DNA of 64,000 nucleotides from Indioceanicola profundi (GCF_003568845.1 NZ_CP030127.1:837501-901500), one strand, 5' to 3'. Counted from the first letter of the stretch, positions 26,868 through 36,499 are shown. Numbers and translations are program-made. The notes: generated by a model from the sequence alone, not told the origin.

Positions 26868-27692
26868 CTATCCGCCAGCCGCGGACCGCAGCCGATGCAC
26901 CGCCTTCGGCGCGTCGATCCGGCGGTAGATAGCTTCCACGATGCTGTAGATGCCGAAAGCGATCAAGCCCAGCGCCAGCAGGCCCAGCAGCCAGGGCCCG
27001 AACGGCTGTGACTGCAAGGTGCGGAGCACATCGCCAAGCCCGCCAACCTCGGAAGCATCCGCATGTAGAGCCGCCGTAATGAAGAAGCCGCCGAGAATGA
27101 TGAAGACAACGCCCTTGGCCGAAAGACCAGCCCGACCGACCGGGTCGACGATGCGCCGCACCTGCGGATCGGGCGACATGTGCTTGCGGAACCCGGCCTT
27201 ATAGGCCTTCACGAAATGACCGACGGCGGCACCCAGCACCGCGACACCGACAGCGCCGACCAGCCACTGCCCGAAGGGCTTTTCCAGCAGCCATGCCGTC
27301 CAGTCCTGGGCACCGCCGCCGCCGCTTCCGCCGTCGGACCCGGTGACCAGGCCGACGGCAAAAATCGCCAGACTGGTATGGATCACGGCACTGGCCAGAA
27401 GACCGCCACGGATGGCGAGCCCCTTGGCGCTGGCGCCATGGTCATCCACGTCGAGTACGGCCTGGACCGCCCGCCATAGCGAATAGCCCAGCAGGCCGAG
27501 GGCGATGACCGCCAGCAGAATACGGCCCATAGGCTCATCCAGCAGCGATGATAGCGCGCCCTCGCTGTCGGTCGGGCTACCGCTGCCCCTGGCTGCCTGG
27601 ATCGCGAAATACCCGATGATCAGATAGACCACACCGCGGGCGGCATAACCCAGCCGCGCCAGCCAACTCACCCGCCGCAAGGGATCGACCAT
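26868..27692 (-). CDS. DUF1206 membrane protein
   Basis: 274 residues from the ATG at 27692 (the longer frame to 27863 has a non-hydrophobic extension). Three tandem DUF1206 units of two membrane helices each are visible: RRVSWLARLGYAARGVVYLI, a second with AKGLAIRGGLLASAVIHTSL, and a third with VDPVGRAGLSAKGVVFIIL. Each unit starts with the family's Gly-(hydrophobic)-Ala-x-Gly pattern. Inner-membrane protein of unknown function. Confidence 0.85.
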   Translation of the reverse strand: MVDPLRRVSWLARLGYAARGVVYLIIGYFAIQAARGSGSPTDSEGALSSLLDEPMGRILLAVIALGLLGYSLWRAVQAVLDVDDHGASAKGLAIRGGLLASAVIHTSLAIFAVGLVTGSDGGSGGGGAQDWTAWLLEKPFGQWLVGAVGVAVLGAAVGHFVKAYKAGFRKHMSPDPQVRRIVDPVGRAGLSAKGVVFIILGGFFITAALHADASEVGGLGDVLRTLQSQPFGPWLLGLLALGLIAFGIYSIVEAIYRRIDAPKAVHRLRSAAGG

Positions 27693-27943
27693 GGCAATCT
27701 CCGCTCCGTCAGGATGGTATCCCCCGACCGACGAAAACGGGCGGGAATACTCAAACCGATACGGACCGGTGCTGGTTCCGCCTGATCTGCTCGACCGCCC
27801 GCCAGCATGACGCAGCCGGGCCAGCGGCATCGTCATTCCGACTGCAAGTGCTAATAGCTTCAAGATTGCCGTGCGCCGGGACGCTTGCCGAATATCTAAC
27901 TGGCTTGCCCGTCACTTAAGAGCCCGTTCCCCGGCCCCGCTGG

Positions 27944-28783
27944 TCAGATCATGGGCAGGCTGCGCGGCTTTGGACCGCGCGGGAAGACGGCGTCGATCCG
28001 CGCCAGCTCCGCATCCGACAGGACAAGGCCGCCTGCGGCCGCATTGTCCGCGGCATGTACGGGCTGCCCGGTCTTCGGAATGGCGAAAAGAGATGGACGG
28101 CGGGTCAGGGCGGCCAGGGCCACTTGGCGCGAACTGGCGCCATGAGCGTCGGCGATCTCCGCCAGCAGGCGTCCGCCTTCCGTCCGGGGGCCGGGGAACT
28201 GGCCGCTGCCGAAGGGGCTGTAGGCGACGACGGCAACATTGTTCGCCTCGCACCAGGGAATGACGGCGTGCTCGATGGCCCGCTCCTCCAGATGATAGAG
28301 CACCTGGTTGCAGGCAATCCGCCCCGGCCCGACGATGGCCAGCGCTTCCTCCAGATCGCCCTCGTCGAAATTACTGACGCCCCAGGAGAGTATCTTTCCT
28401 TCGCTCTGCAGTTCCTCCAGCGCTTCAATAGTGTCCGCGAGAGGATGTCCGCCGCGCCAGTGCAGCAGATAACAATCCAACCGATCCGTCTTGAGCCGGG
28501 CCAGCGAGCGTTCGCAGGCGGCACGCGTCCCGCGCCTCGAAGCGTTCTGCGGAAGCACTTTGGAGACCAGGAAGACCTCATCCCGGCGGCCTGCGATGGC
28601 CTCTGCCACCAGCGGCTCCGCCTCGCCGTACATTTCCGCCGTGTCGATGTGGCTCATGCCCAGCTCCAGGCCGTGACGCAGGGCGGCGATTGCGCCGCGC
28701 CGATCATCCAGGTCGAGGTTCCAGGTTCCCTGCCCGATGACAGGGACGGAGCGTCCCGTGGAGCCGAAGACATGGTGGCGCAT
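27944..28783 (-). CDS. Aldo/keto reductase
   Basis: A 279-residue AKR. The catalytic tetrad is visible as Asp/Tyr in IDTAEMYGEAE, Lys in FLVSKVLPQN and His in CYLLHWRGG; the late cofactor segment AIPKTGQPVHAADNA is intact. It would reduce an aldehyde or ketone with NAD(P)H in the cytoplasm. Substrate unknown. Single gene between the DUF1206 gene and the hybrid kinase. Confidence 0.88.
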   Translation of the reverse strand: MRHHVFGSTGRSVPVIGQGTWNLDLDDRRGAIAALRHGLELGMSHIDTAEMYGEAEPLVAEAIAGRRDEVFLVSKVLPQNASRRGTRAACERSLARLKTDRLDCYLLHWRGGHPLADTIEALEELQSEGKILSWGVSNFDEGDLEEALAIVGPGRIACNQVLYHLEERAIEHAVIPWCEANNVAVVAYSPFGSGQFPGPRTEGGRLLAEIADAHGASSRQVALAALTRRPSLFAIPKTGQPVHAADNAAAGGLVLSDAELARIDAVFPRGPKPRSLPMI

Positions 28784-28908
28784 GGTTCCATCCTTCCTGA
28801 CCGGAGCGGCCGCAACCGGCGTATCGGCGATACCCGACTTCCAGCTGGCGATCGACCCTAAGCAGGCGCGCGGACTGTTGCAATCGGAACAGCGGCCGCA
28901 CTGCTATC

Positions 28909-31752
28909 CTATCCGCGCCCGTCCAGAAGGCGCTGCACGGACTGGAGAAGCTGGCGCGGGGCGATCGGCTTGTGAACGAGCATCACGTCGCACATCGCGG
29001 CATCCCTCTGGCATTCGGCGCCGATCTCCCCGGTCAGCAGGATGCTGGGAACGGGCCGGCCGATCCGCTCCCGCAGCTTCCGGATCGCCTCCGTCCCGAC
29101 CTGGTCGTCGCGCAGGCGGTAGTCGGCGATGATGACATCCGGCACCCGCTCCAGCGCCTGCACACGCTCCAGCGCCTGTTCCGTGGAACCGGCGACGACG
29201 ACATCGAAGCCCCAGTTCTGGAAGGCCGTCCGCAGCCCCATGAGGACGATCACGTCGTCATCGACCAGAACCGCGACGCGCCCCTGTTCGGGCTCCGTAA
29301 CAGCCGGTTCGGCGGGCTCCGCATGTTCGTCCGCTGCCGCAGCCTGAATTGTGATTGAGAATGCGGTTCCCTTTCCGAGGTCGGACCGCAGTGCGACGGG
29401 GTGGTCCAGCAGCTTCGACAGGCGCTGAACGATGGCTAGACCGAGACCCAGCCCCTGCGTCCGGTCCCGTTCCGAATTCCCCACCTGATAGAACTCGTCG
29501 AAGATCCGCGCCGAATGTTCCGCCGAGATGCCGATGCCGCTGTCGGCGACCTGGATGGAAACATGGCCGTCCGCAACCTCGCACGACACGCGGACGAATC
29601 CTTGTCCGGTATAGCGGATGGCATTCTCGATCAGATTGCGCAGCATGCGCCCGAGCAGCAACCGATCGCTGCGCACGGCAAGGGACTGTGGCGGCTGAAC
29701 GATCCGGAAGTCCAGCCCCTTGCTGGCTGCCACGGGCGCGTAGGCGTCGTCCAGTTCTTCCAGCAACGGGGCGAGCGGGAAATCGGCGATCTGCGGAACA
29801 ATGACGCCGGCATCCAATCGCGACACGTCCAGCAGAGAGTTGAGCAGGTCCCTAAGCGCGTCGAGCGCACGTTCCAGGGACATCAGGGCGGTACGCCCAC
29901 GCTCGTCCGTGACATGGCGGTAGAGGGTCCCCGCGAACAGGAGTGCGGACTGCAGAGGCTGGCGCAGATCGTGGCTCGCCGCGGCGAGGAAGCGTGACTT
30001 GGACGTATTGGCCTCATCCGCCCTCATCTTCGCATCGTGCAAAGCCTGCTCAAGTTCCTTCTGGCGGGTCATGTCGATGTTCAGCCCACTGAAATGCACT
30101 GGTCTCCCGTCAGCGTCGTAGCGGATTCGGCCGATCGACAGCACCCAGTGCACCGATCCGTCCGGATGCACGACACGGTATTCGAGCCGCGTGTAGGGCA
30201 GCTGCTCCGCCTCGGGCATTGTCCGATCCGATATCTGTGCACTCTCGACATCGTCCGGGTGGACTGCCGCAAGCCATGTGGCGTTGATGGCGCGGTGAAT
30301 CTTCGGGTCGAGCCCCAGGATACGGTAGCTTTCCTCGGACCAACGCCCCTGCCCGGTACGGAGATCCCAGTCGAAGGTGCCGGCCTGGGCTGATTCGAGA
30401 GCCAGGCTCAGCCCATCGTTGCTCTCGCGCAACGCCGCTTCCGCTTCCTTGCGCTTGGTCACGTCCAGCACGAAGACCGACATGCCGTCCTTGGAAGGAT
30501 AGACACGGACCCAGAGCCAGCGGCCGGTGCGCGCCCCCCGGAACTCAGCTTCCACTGGCCGCTGCTTGGCTACAGCTTCACGTGCATCACGGGCAATGGG
30601 GCCATTCGCCAATTCGGGGAAAGCTTCCCACAGCGTCAGACCCAGCAGGTCGCGCCCCTGTGCGATCAGCGATTTCGCCTGTTCGCTGAGGAAGGTGAAG
30701 CGCCATTCCCGGTCCAACTCGATCACCCCGTCCGCTGTGCTGGCCAGGAGCGCCGCGGTCCGGAGTGCGTGCTGCTGGGCCTGCTGGTGGACCTGCAGGT
30801 ACCGGCGCACTCCCCAGGCAGACCCGAGTGCCGTCAACAGCAGTAATCCCCCAAAAATCAGCACCGACCAGAAGCTGGCCCGACGGACAGGGCGCATGGC
30901 CGCGCCGTGATCGATCCCGACATGCATGTACAGACCCGAAAAGCCTGTCGTGATCGGGGAATAGGCGGTGGTGCGCCGAATGCCGTCCAGCCCCTCCACC
31001 TCGACCACGCCGCGCGTCGTTTCCTCAAACAGGCGTTGGAAACGGTCCGGCAGTGGCTGACCGGTCAGTTGTCCCATGTCCGGCACCCGCGCCAGCACAG
31101 TCCCCTTCCGGTCCGCCAGGAGAACGGAGGCATTCTCCGGCAGCGGCTTGCGGGCGAGAAATTCCCGCAACCACCCCGTATCCAGAAAAGCAGTGACAAC
31201 GCCCGCGATATTGCCAGTCCCGTCACGATAGGCAAGCGCCGTGGGGATAGCCGGACGTCCGGTGGTGCGGGACAGCATGAACTGGCCGCTGACGGCCCGC
31301 TCGGACGCCAGCGCCTCGCGGAAATAGGGACGGTCCCCGGTCGCAAGACCGACCGCGCCGGCCTCGGTCGAGCACCATACCGTTCCTTCGCTATCGGCCA
31401 CATTGATGGCGAGATATTGCGGATAGCTGGCCCTGATCCGGGCCATAGACGTCTGGCAGGTCGGTGGGTCCATCCGGCCGACACCCATCTCGCTTATGGC
31501 TAGGAGCACGTGATGGACATCGTCGACGATGCGCTGCTGTTCGCCTTCCAGAAGATCCAGCAGCCGGCTCGCCTCCTCACGGATTTCTACCGCCCGCGAC
31601 TGCCGGAGTTGGAAGACCGTGAAAAGTTGGAACGCCACAAGCGGCAGTCCGACAAGAAGGATCAGGGACATCAGGCGGCCGGCGGGCCAGCGACGATCGA
31701 CGCGCGACACCCCAAATAGCGCGCCAACCTCCGTGCTATCCCGTTCGTTCAT
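28909..31752 (-). CDS. Hybrid sensor histidine kinase (Cache-PAS-PAS-HisKA-HATPase-REC)
   Basis: 947 residues from the ATG at 31752. First membrane helix about 28-48, a periplasmic dCache-like sensor about 55-300, second helix about 315-333, two PAS domains (the second with FDWDLRTGQGRWS and AVHPDDVESA), then the phospho-acceptor H-box AAASHDLRQPLQS, ATPase boxes LIENAIRYTG, VADSGIGIS and GLGLGLAIV, and a C-terminal receiver with VDDD and the acceptor Asp in VIIADYRLRD. The SHDLRQPLQ type is common in alphaproteobacterial hybrid kinases. No HPt protein or output regulator is adjacent, so the phosphorelay target is unknown. Confidence 0.92.
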   Translation of the reverse strand: MNERDSTEVGALFGVSRVDRRWPAGRLMSLILLVGLPLVAFQLFTVFQLRQSRAVEIREEASRLLDLLEGEQQRIVDDVHHVLLAISEMGVGRMDPPTCQTSMARIRASYPQYLAINVADSEGTVWCSTEAGAVGLATGDRPYFREALASERAVSGQFMLSRTTGRPAIPTALAYRDGTGNIAGVVTAFLDTGWLREFLARKPLPENASVLLADRKGTVLARVPDMGQLTGQPLPDRFQRLFEETTRGVVEVEGLDGIRRTTAYSPITTGFSGLYMHVGIDHGAAMRPVRRASFWSVLIFGGLLLLTALGSAWGVRRYLQVHQQAQQHALRTAALLASTADGVIELDREWRFTFLSEQAKSLIAQGRDLLGLTLWEAFPELANGPIARDAREAVAKQRPVEAEFRGARTGRWLWVRVYPSKDGMSVFVLDVTKRKEAEAALRESNDGLSLALESAQAGTFDWDLRTGQGRWSEESYRILGLDPKIHRAINATWLAAVHPDDVESAQISDRTMPEAEQLPYTRLEYRVVHPDGSVHWVLSIGRIRYDADGRPVHFSGLNIDMTRQKELEQALHDAKMRADEANTSKSRFLAAASHDLRQPLQSALLFAGTLYRHVTDERGRTALMSLERALDALRDLLNSLLDVSRLDAGVIVPQIADFPLAPLLEELDDAYAPVAASKGLDFRIVQPPQSLAVRSDRLLLGRMLRNLIENAIRYTGQGFVRVSCEVADGHVSIQVADSGIGISAEHSARIFDEFYQVGNSERDRTQGLGLGLAIVQRLSKLLDHPVALRSDLGKGTAFSITIQAAAADEHAEPAEPAVTEPEQGRVAVLVDDDVIVLMGLRTAFQNWGFDVVVAGSTEQALERVQALERVPDVIIADYRLRDDQVGTEAIRKLRERIGRPVPSILLTGEIGAECQRDAAMCDVMLVHKPIAPRQLLQSVQRLLDGRG

Positions 31753-32259
31753 GATTTCGCCACGGAATTTATAAACTTCCCGCCGGCAGGGAAGCACCTG
31801 CGCAGCTCAAAGAGTGCTAATCGCTCCGCATTTGAGCATGCACGCCACCGCCATAGAAGTATTACGATCGTATGGGATGAGAACTGCACTTTAGTAGCAT
31901 CTGTACTTCTGTTCCACCTGGAACCTACGTATGAGGCGTCAGGGGCTCAACAAGGTGGCAGGATGCGGGATGCAGGATCGGACGGGCCTCGCCCTGCTAT
32001 GTGGAACCGCCTTTCCAGTGGCCCGGATGGTTCACCCAGTTACGCCACATCTGCTATCCGCGAATCCGCATAGGCGGCGGAGACATGCTACCTCCGACAT
32101 CATGTTCCCGGACTAAACAGCGATACCTCCGAGAAAATATGAGTAAAATTGCGTATTTCATGTCCTCATAAAAATGTCGGGCGATTTGCAAGTCGAGACC
32201 GGACGGCCTCACAGCGCATCAGAGCACGACCGAAGTTCTCGAACCGCAGGCGACTTGCC
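31753..32259. other. Divergent intergenic region between hybrid kinase and sigma-like gene
   Basis: About 500 bases with no supported gene. The part at 31800-31920 is locally A/T-richer than the surroundings and probably holds the promoters for both divergent genes. No palindrome was convincing. Confidence 0.4.
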
Positions 32260-32889
32260 ATGGCCCTGTTAACTTCTTCCTCCGGCGCCACAGATGCCGA
32301 ATGGCCTCGGAAGGGCGTTGCGGCTGAAGCGGACAGCGGAAGTGAAGCGGCGACAGAACCAAATTCTCCTGCGGCACATGTCCGTGCGATGTCTTCATTG
32401 CCGGTAGCGCTATCGGGCCTCCGACGTTTCGGTTCCGCACTGACAGGCAGCGTCGCCAATGGGGACGACTTCGCCCAGGCGGCGGCGGAGCGCGCACCGC
32501 AGAGGCCGGGACTGATGGACAGCATGCATAGCCTGGGAAGCTGGATGCGCCGTATCATTTCCAATGGCTGGCTGGACAACCGCAAATCGGCGCGCCAGCG
32601 TTATGAAGCCGCGACCGGCGGACGTGACGGGCTGATCGGCGGGGATGGCGGAGATGCTATACTCTACCAGTCGCAGCTTTGCGCCACCCGGAAGGCGATG
32701 GACAGATTGACGCCGGAACTGCGGGAAGCCTTGATCCTGGTCACCATCGACGGGCTGAGCTACCGCGATGCGGCCGCCCGGCTGGGCGTTCCGGTAGCTT
32801 GTCTGAACAGCCGCGTGGCGCGTGCCAGGGCTTTCATTGCCGAACAGATCGGCCTTTTCCAGAACGCCCCGGCCAGACGCCAGCACTGA
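32260..32889 (+). CDS. Divergent ECF-type sigma factor
   Basis: 209 residues from the ATG at 32260; a start at the ATG at 32389 (166 residues) would fit the domain better. The N-terminal 43 residues are low-complexity. A sigma-2-like region follows (LPVALSGLRRFGSALTGS, GDDFAQAAAERA), then a weakly conserved stretch (WMRRIISNGWLDNRKSARQR), and a clear sigma-4 helix-turn-helix (LTPELREALILVTIDGLSY, RDAAARLGVPVACLNSRVAR). Likely an alternative sigma factor recruiting RNA polymerase to stress genes. No anti-sigma gene is adjacent; an anti-sigma-like gene lies 14 kb away. Divergent from the hybrid kinase. Confidence 0.7.
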   Translation: MALLTSSSGATDAEWPRKGVAAEADSGSEAATEPNSPAAHVRAMSSLPVALSGLRRFGSALTGSVANGDDFAQAAAERAPQRPGLMDSMHSLGSWMRRIISNGWLDNRKSARQRYEAATGGRDGLIGGDGGDAILYQSQLCATRKAMDRLTPELREALILVTIDGLSYRDAAARLGVPVACLNSRVARARAFIAEQIGLFQNAPARRQH

Positions 32890-33008
32890 CACGTGCAAGG
32901 CTGCGGTCTCCTCGACAGGCTGGTACACATGGAACAGCGGACCCGATGTGGATCGGGGCCGCTGTGCTGTTTCTGCGCGGTCAGTCGTCGTTCCGACATT
33001 ACCGCCGG

Positions 33009-33044
33009 AATCGGCCGGGCGGATGATCCTCCGCCCGGCCGATT
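33009..33044. terminator. Bidirectional terminator hairpin
   Basis: A perfect 15-bp stem (AATCGGCCGGGCGGA and its complement) with a 6-base loop between the convergent sigma-like gene and the di-heme peroxidase-like gene. A short T-run follows on the + strand. Confidence 0.7.
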
Positions 33045-33053
33045 TCCAGTCGG

Positions 33054-35258
33054 CTACTTGGCCGGCATCCCGTTGATGTTGCGGGCCATGTCGAAAAGGT
33101 TGCCGGTATTGGAAGGGCACTTGTTCGACGGGTACCCGGCCTCACCCGTGGCCTTCAGGATACGCAGCCGGTCCGCAAGCCTGCCGTCCTTCTTGACCGT
33201 ATTGGGCTTGTGCCCGTCGGGGAGCAGCAGTTCCGGATGGTCGAAGGGCGCTCTTGAACACCGCACCCGCTCATCCGTCAGTGCCTTCATGAAGGCAACC
33301 AGATCGGCCTGTTCCCTCTGTGTGAGGCCCAGCGGGGTGATGTCGGGGGCTTTCTCCGGATTGTCGAAGTCGCCGCCGCGATTATAGAACTCCACCACCT
33401 GCTCCAACGTGGCCTGACCGCCATTGTGGAAGTAGGGCGGCGTCAGCGCGATGTTCCGCAAGGTCGGCGTCTTGAACGCGCCGTCCACGGCCAGGCGCTC
33501 CTTCTTCAGATTGGTCCGGGGGGGCCGTACATCGGGGCCGCAGCCGGCCTCGGCCTGTCCAGGGAACTGCACCTCGAACCCGCAGGGATCGACGATGAAG
33601 GAATCCACCTTCGGACGCTGCACCCACTGCCGGGCGAAGGACAGCGGAGAGCCGTACGCATCCATGCCACCGACACCCAGATCTTCCTGAGTGGGCCGGA
33701 CGCCGATGTTGTAGAAGCCGTTGTCATAAAGGGTCACCTGACCATCGGCATTGAGCATGCGCTCCACCAGCTTGGGCTGGCTACCGGGCTTGTTAAGGGA
33801 AGCCGCCTTTGAGAAAACCGCGCCGTCATGGCAGGAGATGCACTTGCCCTTGCCCTCGAAGACTTCCTTGCCGCGCTGCTGCTGGGCGTTCAGTTCCCCG
33901 CGATCGAACGGACTGTCATCGGATACCAGCATCGCCTCGTACAGCATCACCGTCAGGCCGAAGAACAGCGGGAAGTTCAGCTCCATCTGGGTATAGCCGT
34001 TGGGATCGGGCACCAGCGTGGCCGTGCCGTCGCCGGCATTCACGATCTTGTACCGGCCCGTCGCCGACCAGAAACGCTTGGCAAAGGCCTTCTTGATCAT
34101 GTCTTCATAGGTGTGCTTGAGGCCCATCTTGGATGGGGCCACGAGTTCGCCGAGCGGGCCGACGCGACCAAGCAGGCTGTCGGTCACGTCCACCGTCTGA
34201 AGCTTCAGCGCCGGCTGGGCCAGCAGCTTGCGGCCGATATCGGCGAAAATCCGGCTCGTACAGGACATTTCGAAGTCGCTGAGGAGCGGTCCCACTGCCT
34301 GCGACGCCGTGCTGGCATCCTCCAACCGCAGGGCCTGCAGGACCAGGCTGCCATCGGCTTTCTGGACCACCGCACGCGCGGCGGGGTCCTTCTTGATGTC
34401 GCGGCGGCCGAAGACCCCGGCGCCGCTGAACAGGTTGTTGGCGCGGCCATCCCAGAAGTTGCGGTGGTAGAACACCGAATTGATGACGGACGGCGAATTG
34501 CGGGGCTCAACCTTGCGGACACCGTTCCCGCCGACATTGAAGACGGGATGGGCCGAGACCTTGCACCTGTCCGTGTTGGTCGCCCGAGGCTGCTGCTTGG
34601 GCCGCTCCAGCGTGCCGATATAGTCGCCCGCGAAGGTGCCCTGCGAGGCCGCGACGTCGTTGGTGTCGTACAGCACCTTGCTCTTCGCGTTCTTCGGGTT
34701 CTGGAGCTTGCGGAATGGAAAGTCCTCCGGCACCAGCGTGATGTTCGGGCCGGCAACCTGGCCTGAGGCAGTCAGCCCGCCTCCACCGCTTCCGCCGAAG
34801 GTCGTGTCGCCGGCCGCAAGGCCGGGATTGAGCTGGTTCGTGATGCGTGGGTCGGCGCCGGCGCGGAAATGGCAACTGGCGCAGGCAACCGTGTCACTGC
34901 CGACCTGCTGATCCCAGAACAGGGCCTTGCCGGCAGCCTTCGCCCAGTCCTTGTTCCTGATGATGCCGGTCAGCTCAGGCAAAGGCGGAGCCTTTCCCTT
35001 CAGGGATTCCAGCGGACGATCCTGGGGTTCGTCTACATCCTGCTCCAGATCGTCCGGATCCGTATCCTCGACGTCCTCAATCTCCTCCGGATCTTCATCG
35101 ACGTCTCCGACCTCGTCCTCAACCTCCTCATGCTCCGGTTCAGGGCTGTCCGGCACCGACTGAGCGATGCCCGGCGCCGGAAAGGCGAGAGCGATGGCGG
35201 CGGAGACGACCAATCCCCTGGCGGCTCTGGGCACACGGCTTGAAAATTGCTTCAACAC
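33054..35258 (-). CDS. Exported di-heme cytochrome c peroxidase-like protein with acidic segment
   Basis: 734 residues assuming the GTG at 35258, which begins a normal signal peptide (VLKQFSSRVPRAARGLVVSA, cleavage near GIAQS). No in-frame ATG fits; the frame is open to 35729 with no recognisable content. Residues about 40-82 are extremely rich in Asp/Glu. Two c-type heme sites are seen: CASCH at about residue 126 and CISCH at about 473, the arrangement of the CcpA/MauG superfamily. The protein is much longer than classical CcpA (about 330-350 residues). Periplasmic or secreted redox enzyme. It lies next to a type II secretion locus, so export by that system is conceivable but unproven. Confidence 0.8.
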   Translation of the reverse strand: MLKQFSSRVPRAARGLVVSAAIALAFPAPGIAQSVPDSPEPEHEEVEDEVGDVDEDPEEIEDVEDTDPDDLEQDVDEPQDRPLESLKGKAPPLPELTGIIRNKDWAKAAGKALFWDQQVGSDTVACASCHFRAGADPRITNQLNPGLAAGDTTFGGSGGGGLTASGQVAGPNITLVPEDFPFRKLQNPKNAKSKVLYDTNDVAASQGTFAGDYIGTLERPKQQPRATNTDRCKVSAHPVFNVGGNGVRKVEPRNSPSVINSVFYHRNFWDGRANNLFSGAGVFGRRDIKKDPAARAVVQKADGSLVLQALRLEDASTASQAVGPLLSDFEMSCTSRIFADIGRKLLAQPALKLQTVDVTDSLLGRVGPLGELVAPSKMGLKHTYEDMIKKAFAKRFWSATGRYKIVNAGDGTATLVPDPNGYTQMELNFPLFFGLTVMLYEAMLVSDDSPFDRGELNAQQQRGKEVFEGKGKCISCHDGAVFSKAASLNKPGSQPKLVERMLNADGQVTLYDNGFYNIGVRPTQEDLGVGGMDAYGSPLSFARQWVQRPKVDSFIVDPCGFEVQFPGQAEAGCGPDVRPPRTNLKKERLAVDGAFKTPTLRNIALTPPYFHNGGQATLEQVVEFYNRGGDFDNPEKAPDITPLGLTQREQADLVAFMKALTDERVRCSRAPFDHPELLLPDGHKPNTVKKDGRLADRLRILKATGEAGYPSNKCPSNTGNLFDMARNINGMPAK

Positions 35259-35423
35259 GGGAGGGCATTCCTGGCTTAGCGCCAAGGCTGAGCGGTGCCG
35301 TGGGAATGCATGCCGATCAGGTCCGCCTGCGTCAGTCGCTGACGTTTTACGGACCTTCCGGAAGGCGCAAGGCCTCCGGTTCATCATGTATACCCTCGCC
35401 CCTACCCGCCTGAGCGGCAGTTT

Positions 35424-35445
35424 GGACCATTTGTCGGGATGGTCC
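35424..35445. promoter_or_regulatory. Inverted repeat GGACCAT-N8-ATGGTCC
   Basis: A perfect 7-bp dyad with an 8-base spacer about 170 bases upstream of the di-heme protein start. The geometry suits a dimeric repressor or activator. Its right half lies in a 13-base direct repeat. Confidence 0.3.
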
Positions 35446-35615
35446 GGGGGGCCGGGCATGCAAGTGGGAGTTTGCATCCCGCACCGGCCGGCAGTACAGC
35501 ACCTTGTTCGCAGGGCGGCCCGGCGCAGAAGCGCCCCTGGCGCTCTGGATGAGGTAACTCGCAGGGATCGAAAAGAACCGCCGGACCGGTTCGTCTTCCT
35601 TCTGTCGGGATGGTC
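35432..35615. repeat. 13-base direct repeat TGTCGGGATGGTC
   Basis: Identical copies at 35432-35444 and 35603-35615, start to start 171 bases. Short enough to be chance, but both lie in the same intergenic region. Confidence 0.35.
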
Positions 35616-35710
35616 TGGTGGGTTCGTGCACTCTTTGACGCCACGCGGGCGTATCGGGCAGGGCCGCGCATGTTCCGCCCAGTGCCGCAGCACCGGGCGA
35701 AGCGCCCGCA

Positions 35711-36499
35711 CTACGGCAGAATTGTCCAATCCAGCCAGACAAGCGGTTGCGTGCGGTTACGCGAGATGCGCACCGTCGCCTCGCGCCTGAAAGAGATGCC
35801 GCGCAGGCTGGCGCTGGCTCCGATCCGGTAGAGCTGCTGGCGAGATTGCCCATTCCATGTCGCCATCGCAGCCTGTGCGCCCATGGCCTGCCGCAGCTGT
35901 TCCGGCGACTTCTGCGGATCGGTCAATGCCCGCCCTGAAAAGATCGTGATCAGGGGCCGCATCGCGCGGTAGACCGCCTCGTCCACGCCGAGCACCTGCT
36001 GAAGCTCGCTCACCGAATCAAACGGGGCATCCTTCGCCTGCGCGGCCAGACCCGCTGCGGCATAGTCGGGGTCTTCCGCGCCATTCGGCGTGGTGAAGCT
36101 GTCGGTGTCACGGAAATCCACGATCCGGCTGGCAAGAACCGGCACCAGGTCGCTTGGCAGGCCTGCCGCCTGTCCTGCGATCAGCAGGAGGTCGTGCGGC
36201 GCGCCGTTCAGGTCAACGAGCCCGTCCACGTCGGCGATGGAGACCATGACCAGGATTCCCGCCACCTCGGTTTCATAGACCGTATCGGGCGGCATCTCCA
36301 CACGGACCTCCGCGTCGAGGAGTTGAAAGGCGGCTTCCTCGATCGCTCCGTCCACCGCCCCGCGGACCCTGGCTGTCGCCTCCGCCACGTCGATCCTGCC
36401 CATGTCCACGCGGGACCGGACCATGATGAGCGTGGCGAAGACGCCGATCGCGACAATCAGCCAGAGTACCGACGGCAGGGCGAAGCCCGGACGTTTCAC
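35711..36499 (-). CDS. gspK: Type II secretion minor pseudopilin GspK
   Basis: 262 residues starting MKRPGFALPSVLWLIVAIGV, a short leader with Gly-Phe prepilin cleavage site and a hydrophobic N-terminal helix. GspK-like features follow: DVDGLVDLNGAPHDLL, VDFRDTDSFTTPNGAEDPDY and DSVSELQQVLGVDEAVYR (SAM-like helical domain). Member of the pseudopilus tip complex with GspI and GspJ. It overlaps the end of gspD by 4 bases, so the two are co-transcribed, and it lies apart from the other pseudopilins. Confidence 0.87.
   Translation of the reverse strand: MKRPGFALPSVLWLIVAIGVFATLIMVRSRVDMGRIDVAEATARVRGAVDGAIEEAAFQLLDAEVRVEMPPDTVYETEVAGILVMVSIADVDGLVDLNGAPHDLLLIAGQAAGLPSDLVPVLASRIVDFRDTDSFTTPNGAEDPDYAAAGLAAQAKDAPFDSVSELQQVLGVDEAVYRAMRPLITIFSGRALTDPQKSPEQLRQAMGAQAAMATWNGQSRQQLYRIGASASLRGISFRREATVRISRNRTQPLVWLDWTILP

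Larger units (their letters stand above)
35259..35710. other. Intergenic region upstream of the di-heme protein
   Basis: About 450 bases with no supported gene between gspK and the di-heme protein gene. It holds a 7-bp perfect inverted repeat (35424-35445) and a 13-base direct repeat (see separate entries). Presumably the promoter region for the minus-strand gene. Confidence 0.4.

Noticed and set aside
31931-32116. Plus-strand frame of 61 residues in the kinase/sigma intergenic region
   Set aside because: No ribosome site and no recognisable content.
35259-35729. N-terminal extension of the di-heme protein frame
   Set aside because: The GTG at 35258 begins a normal signal peptide; the upstream part is Arg/Pro-rich noise overlapping the gspK end.
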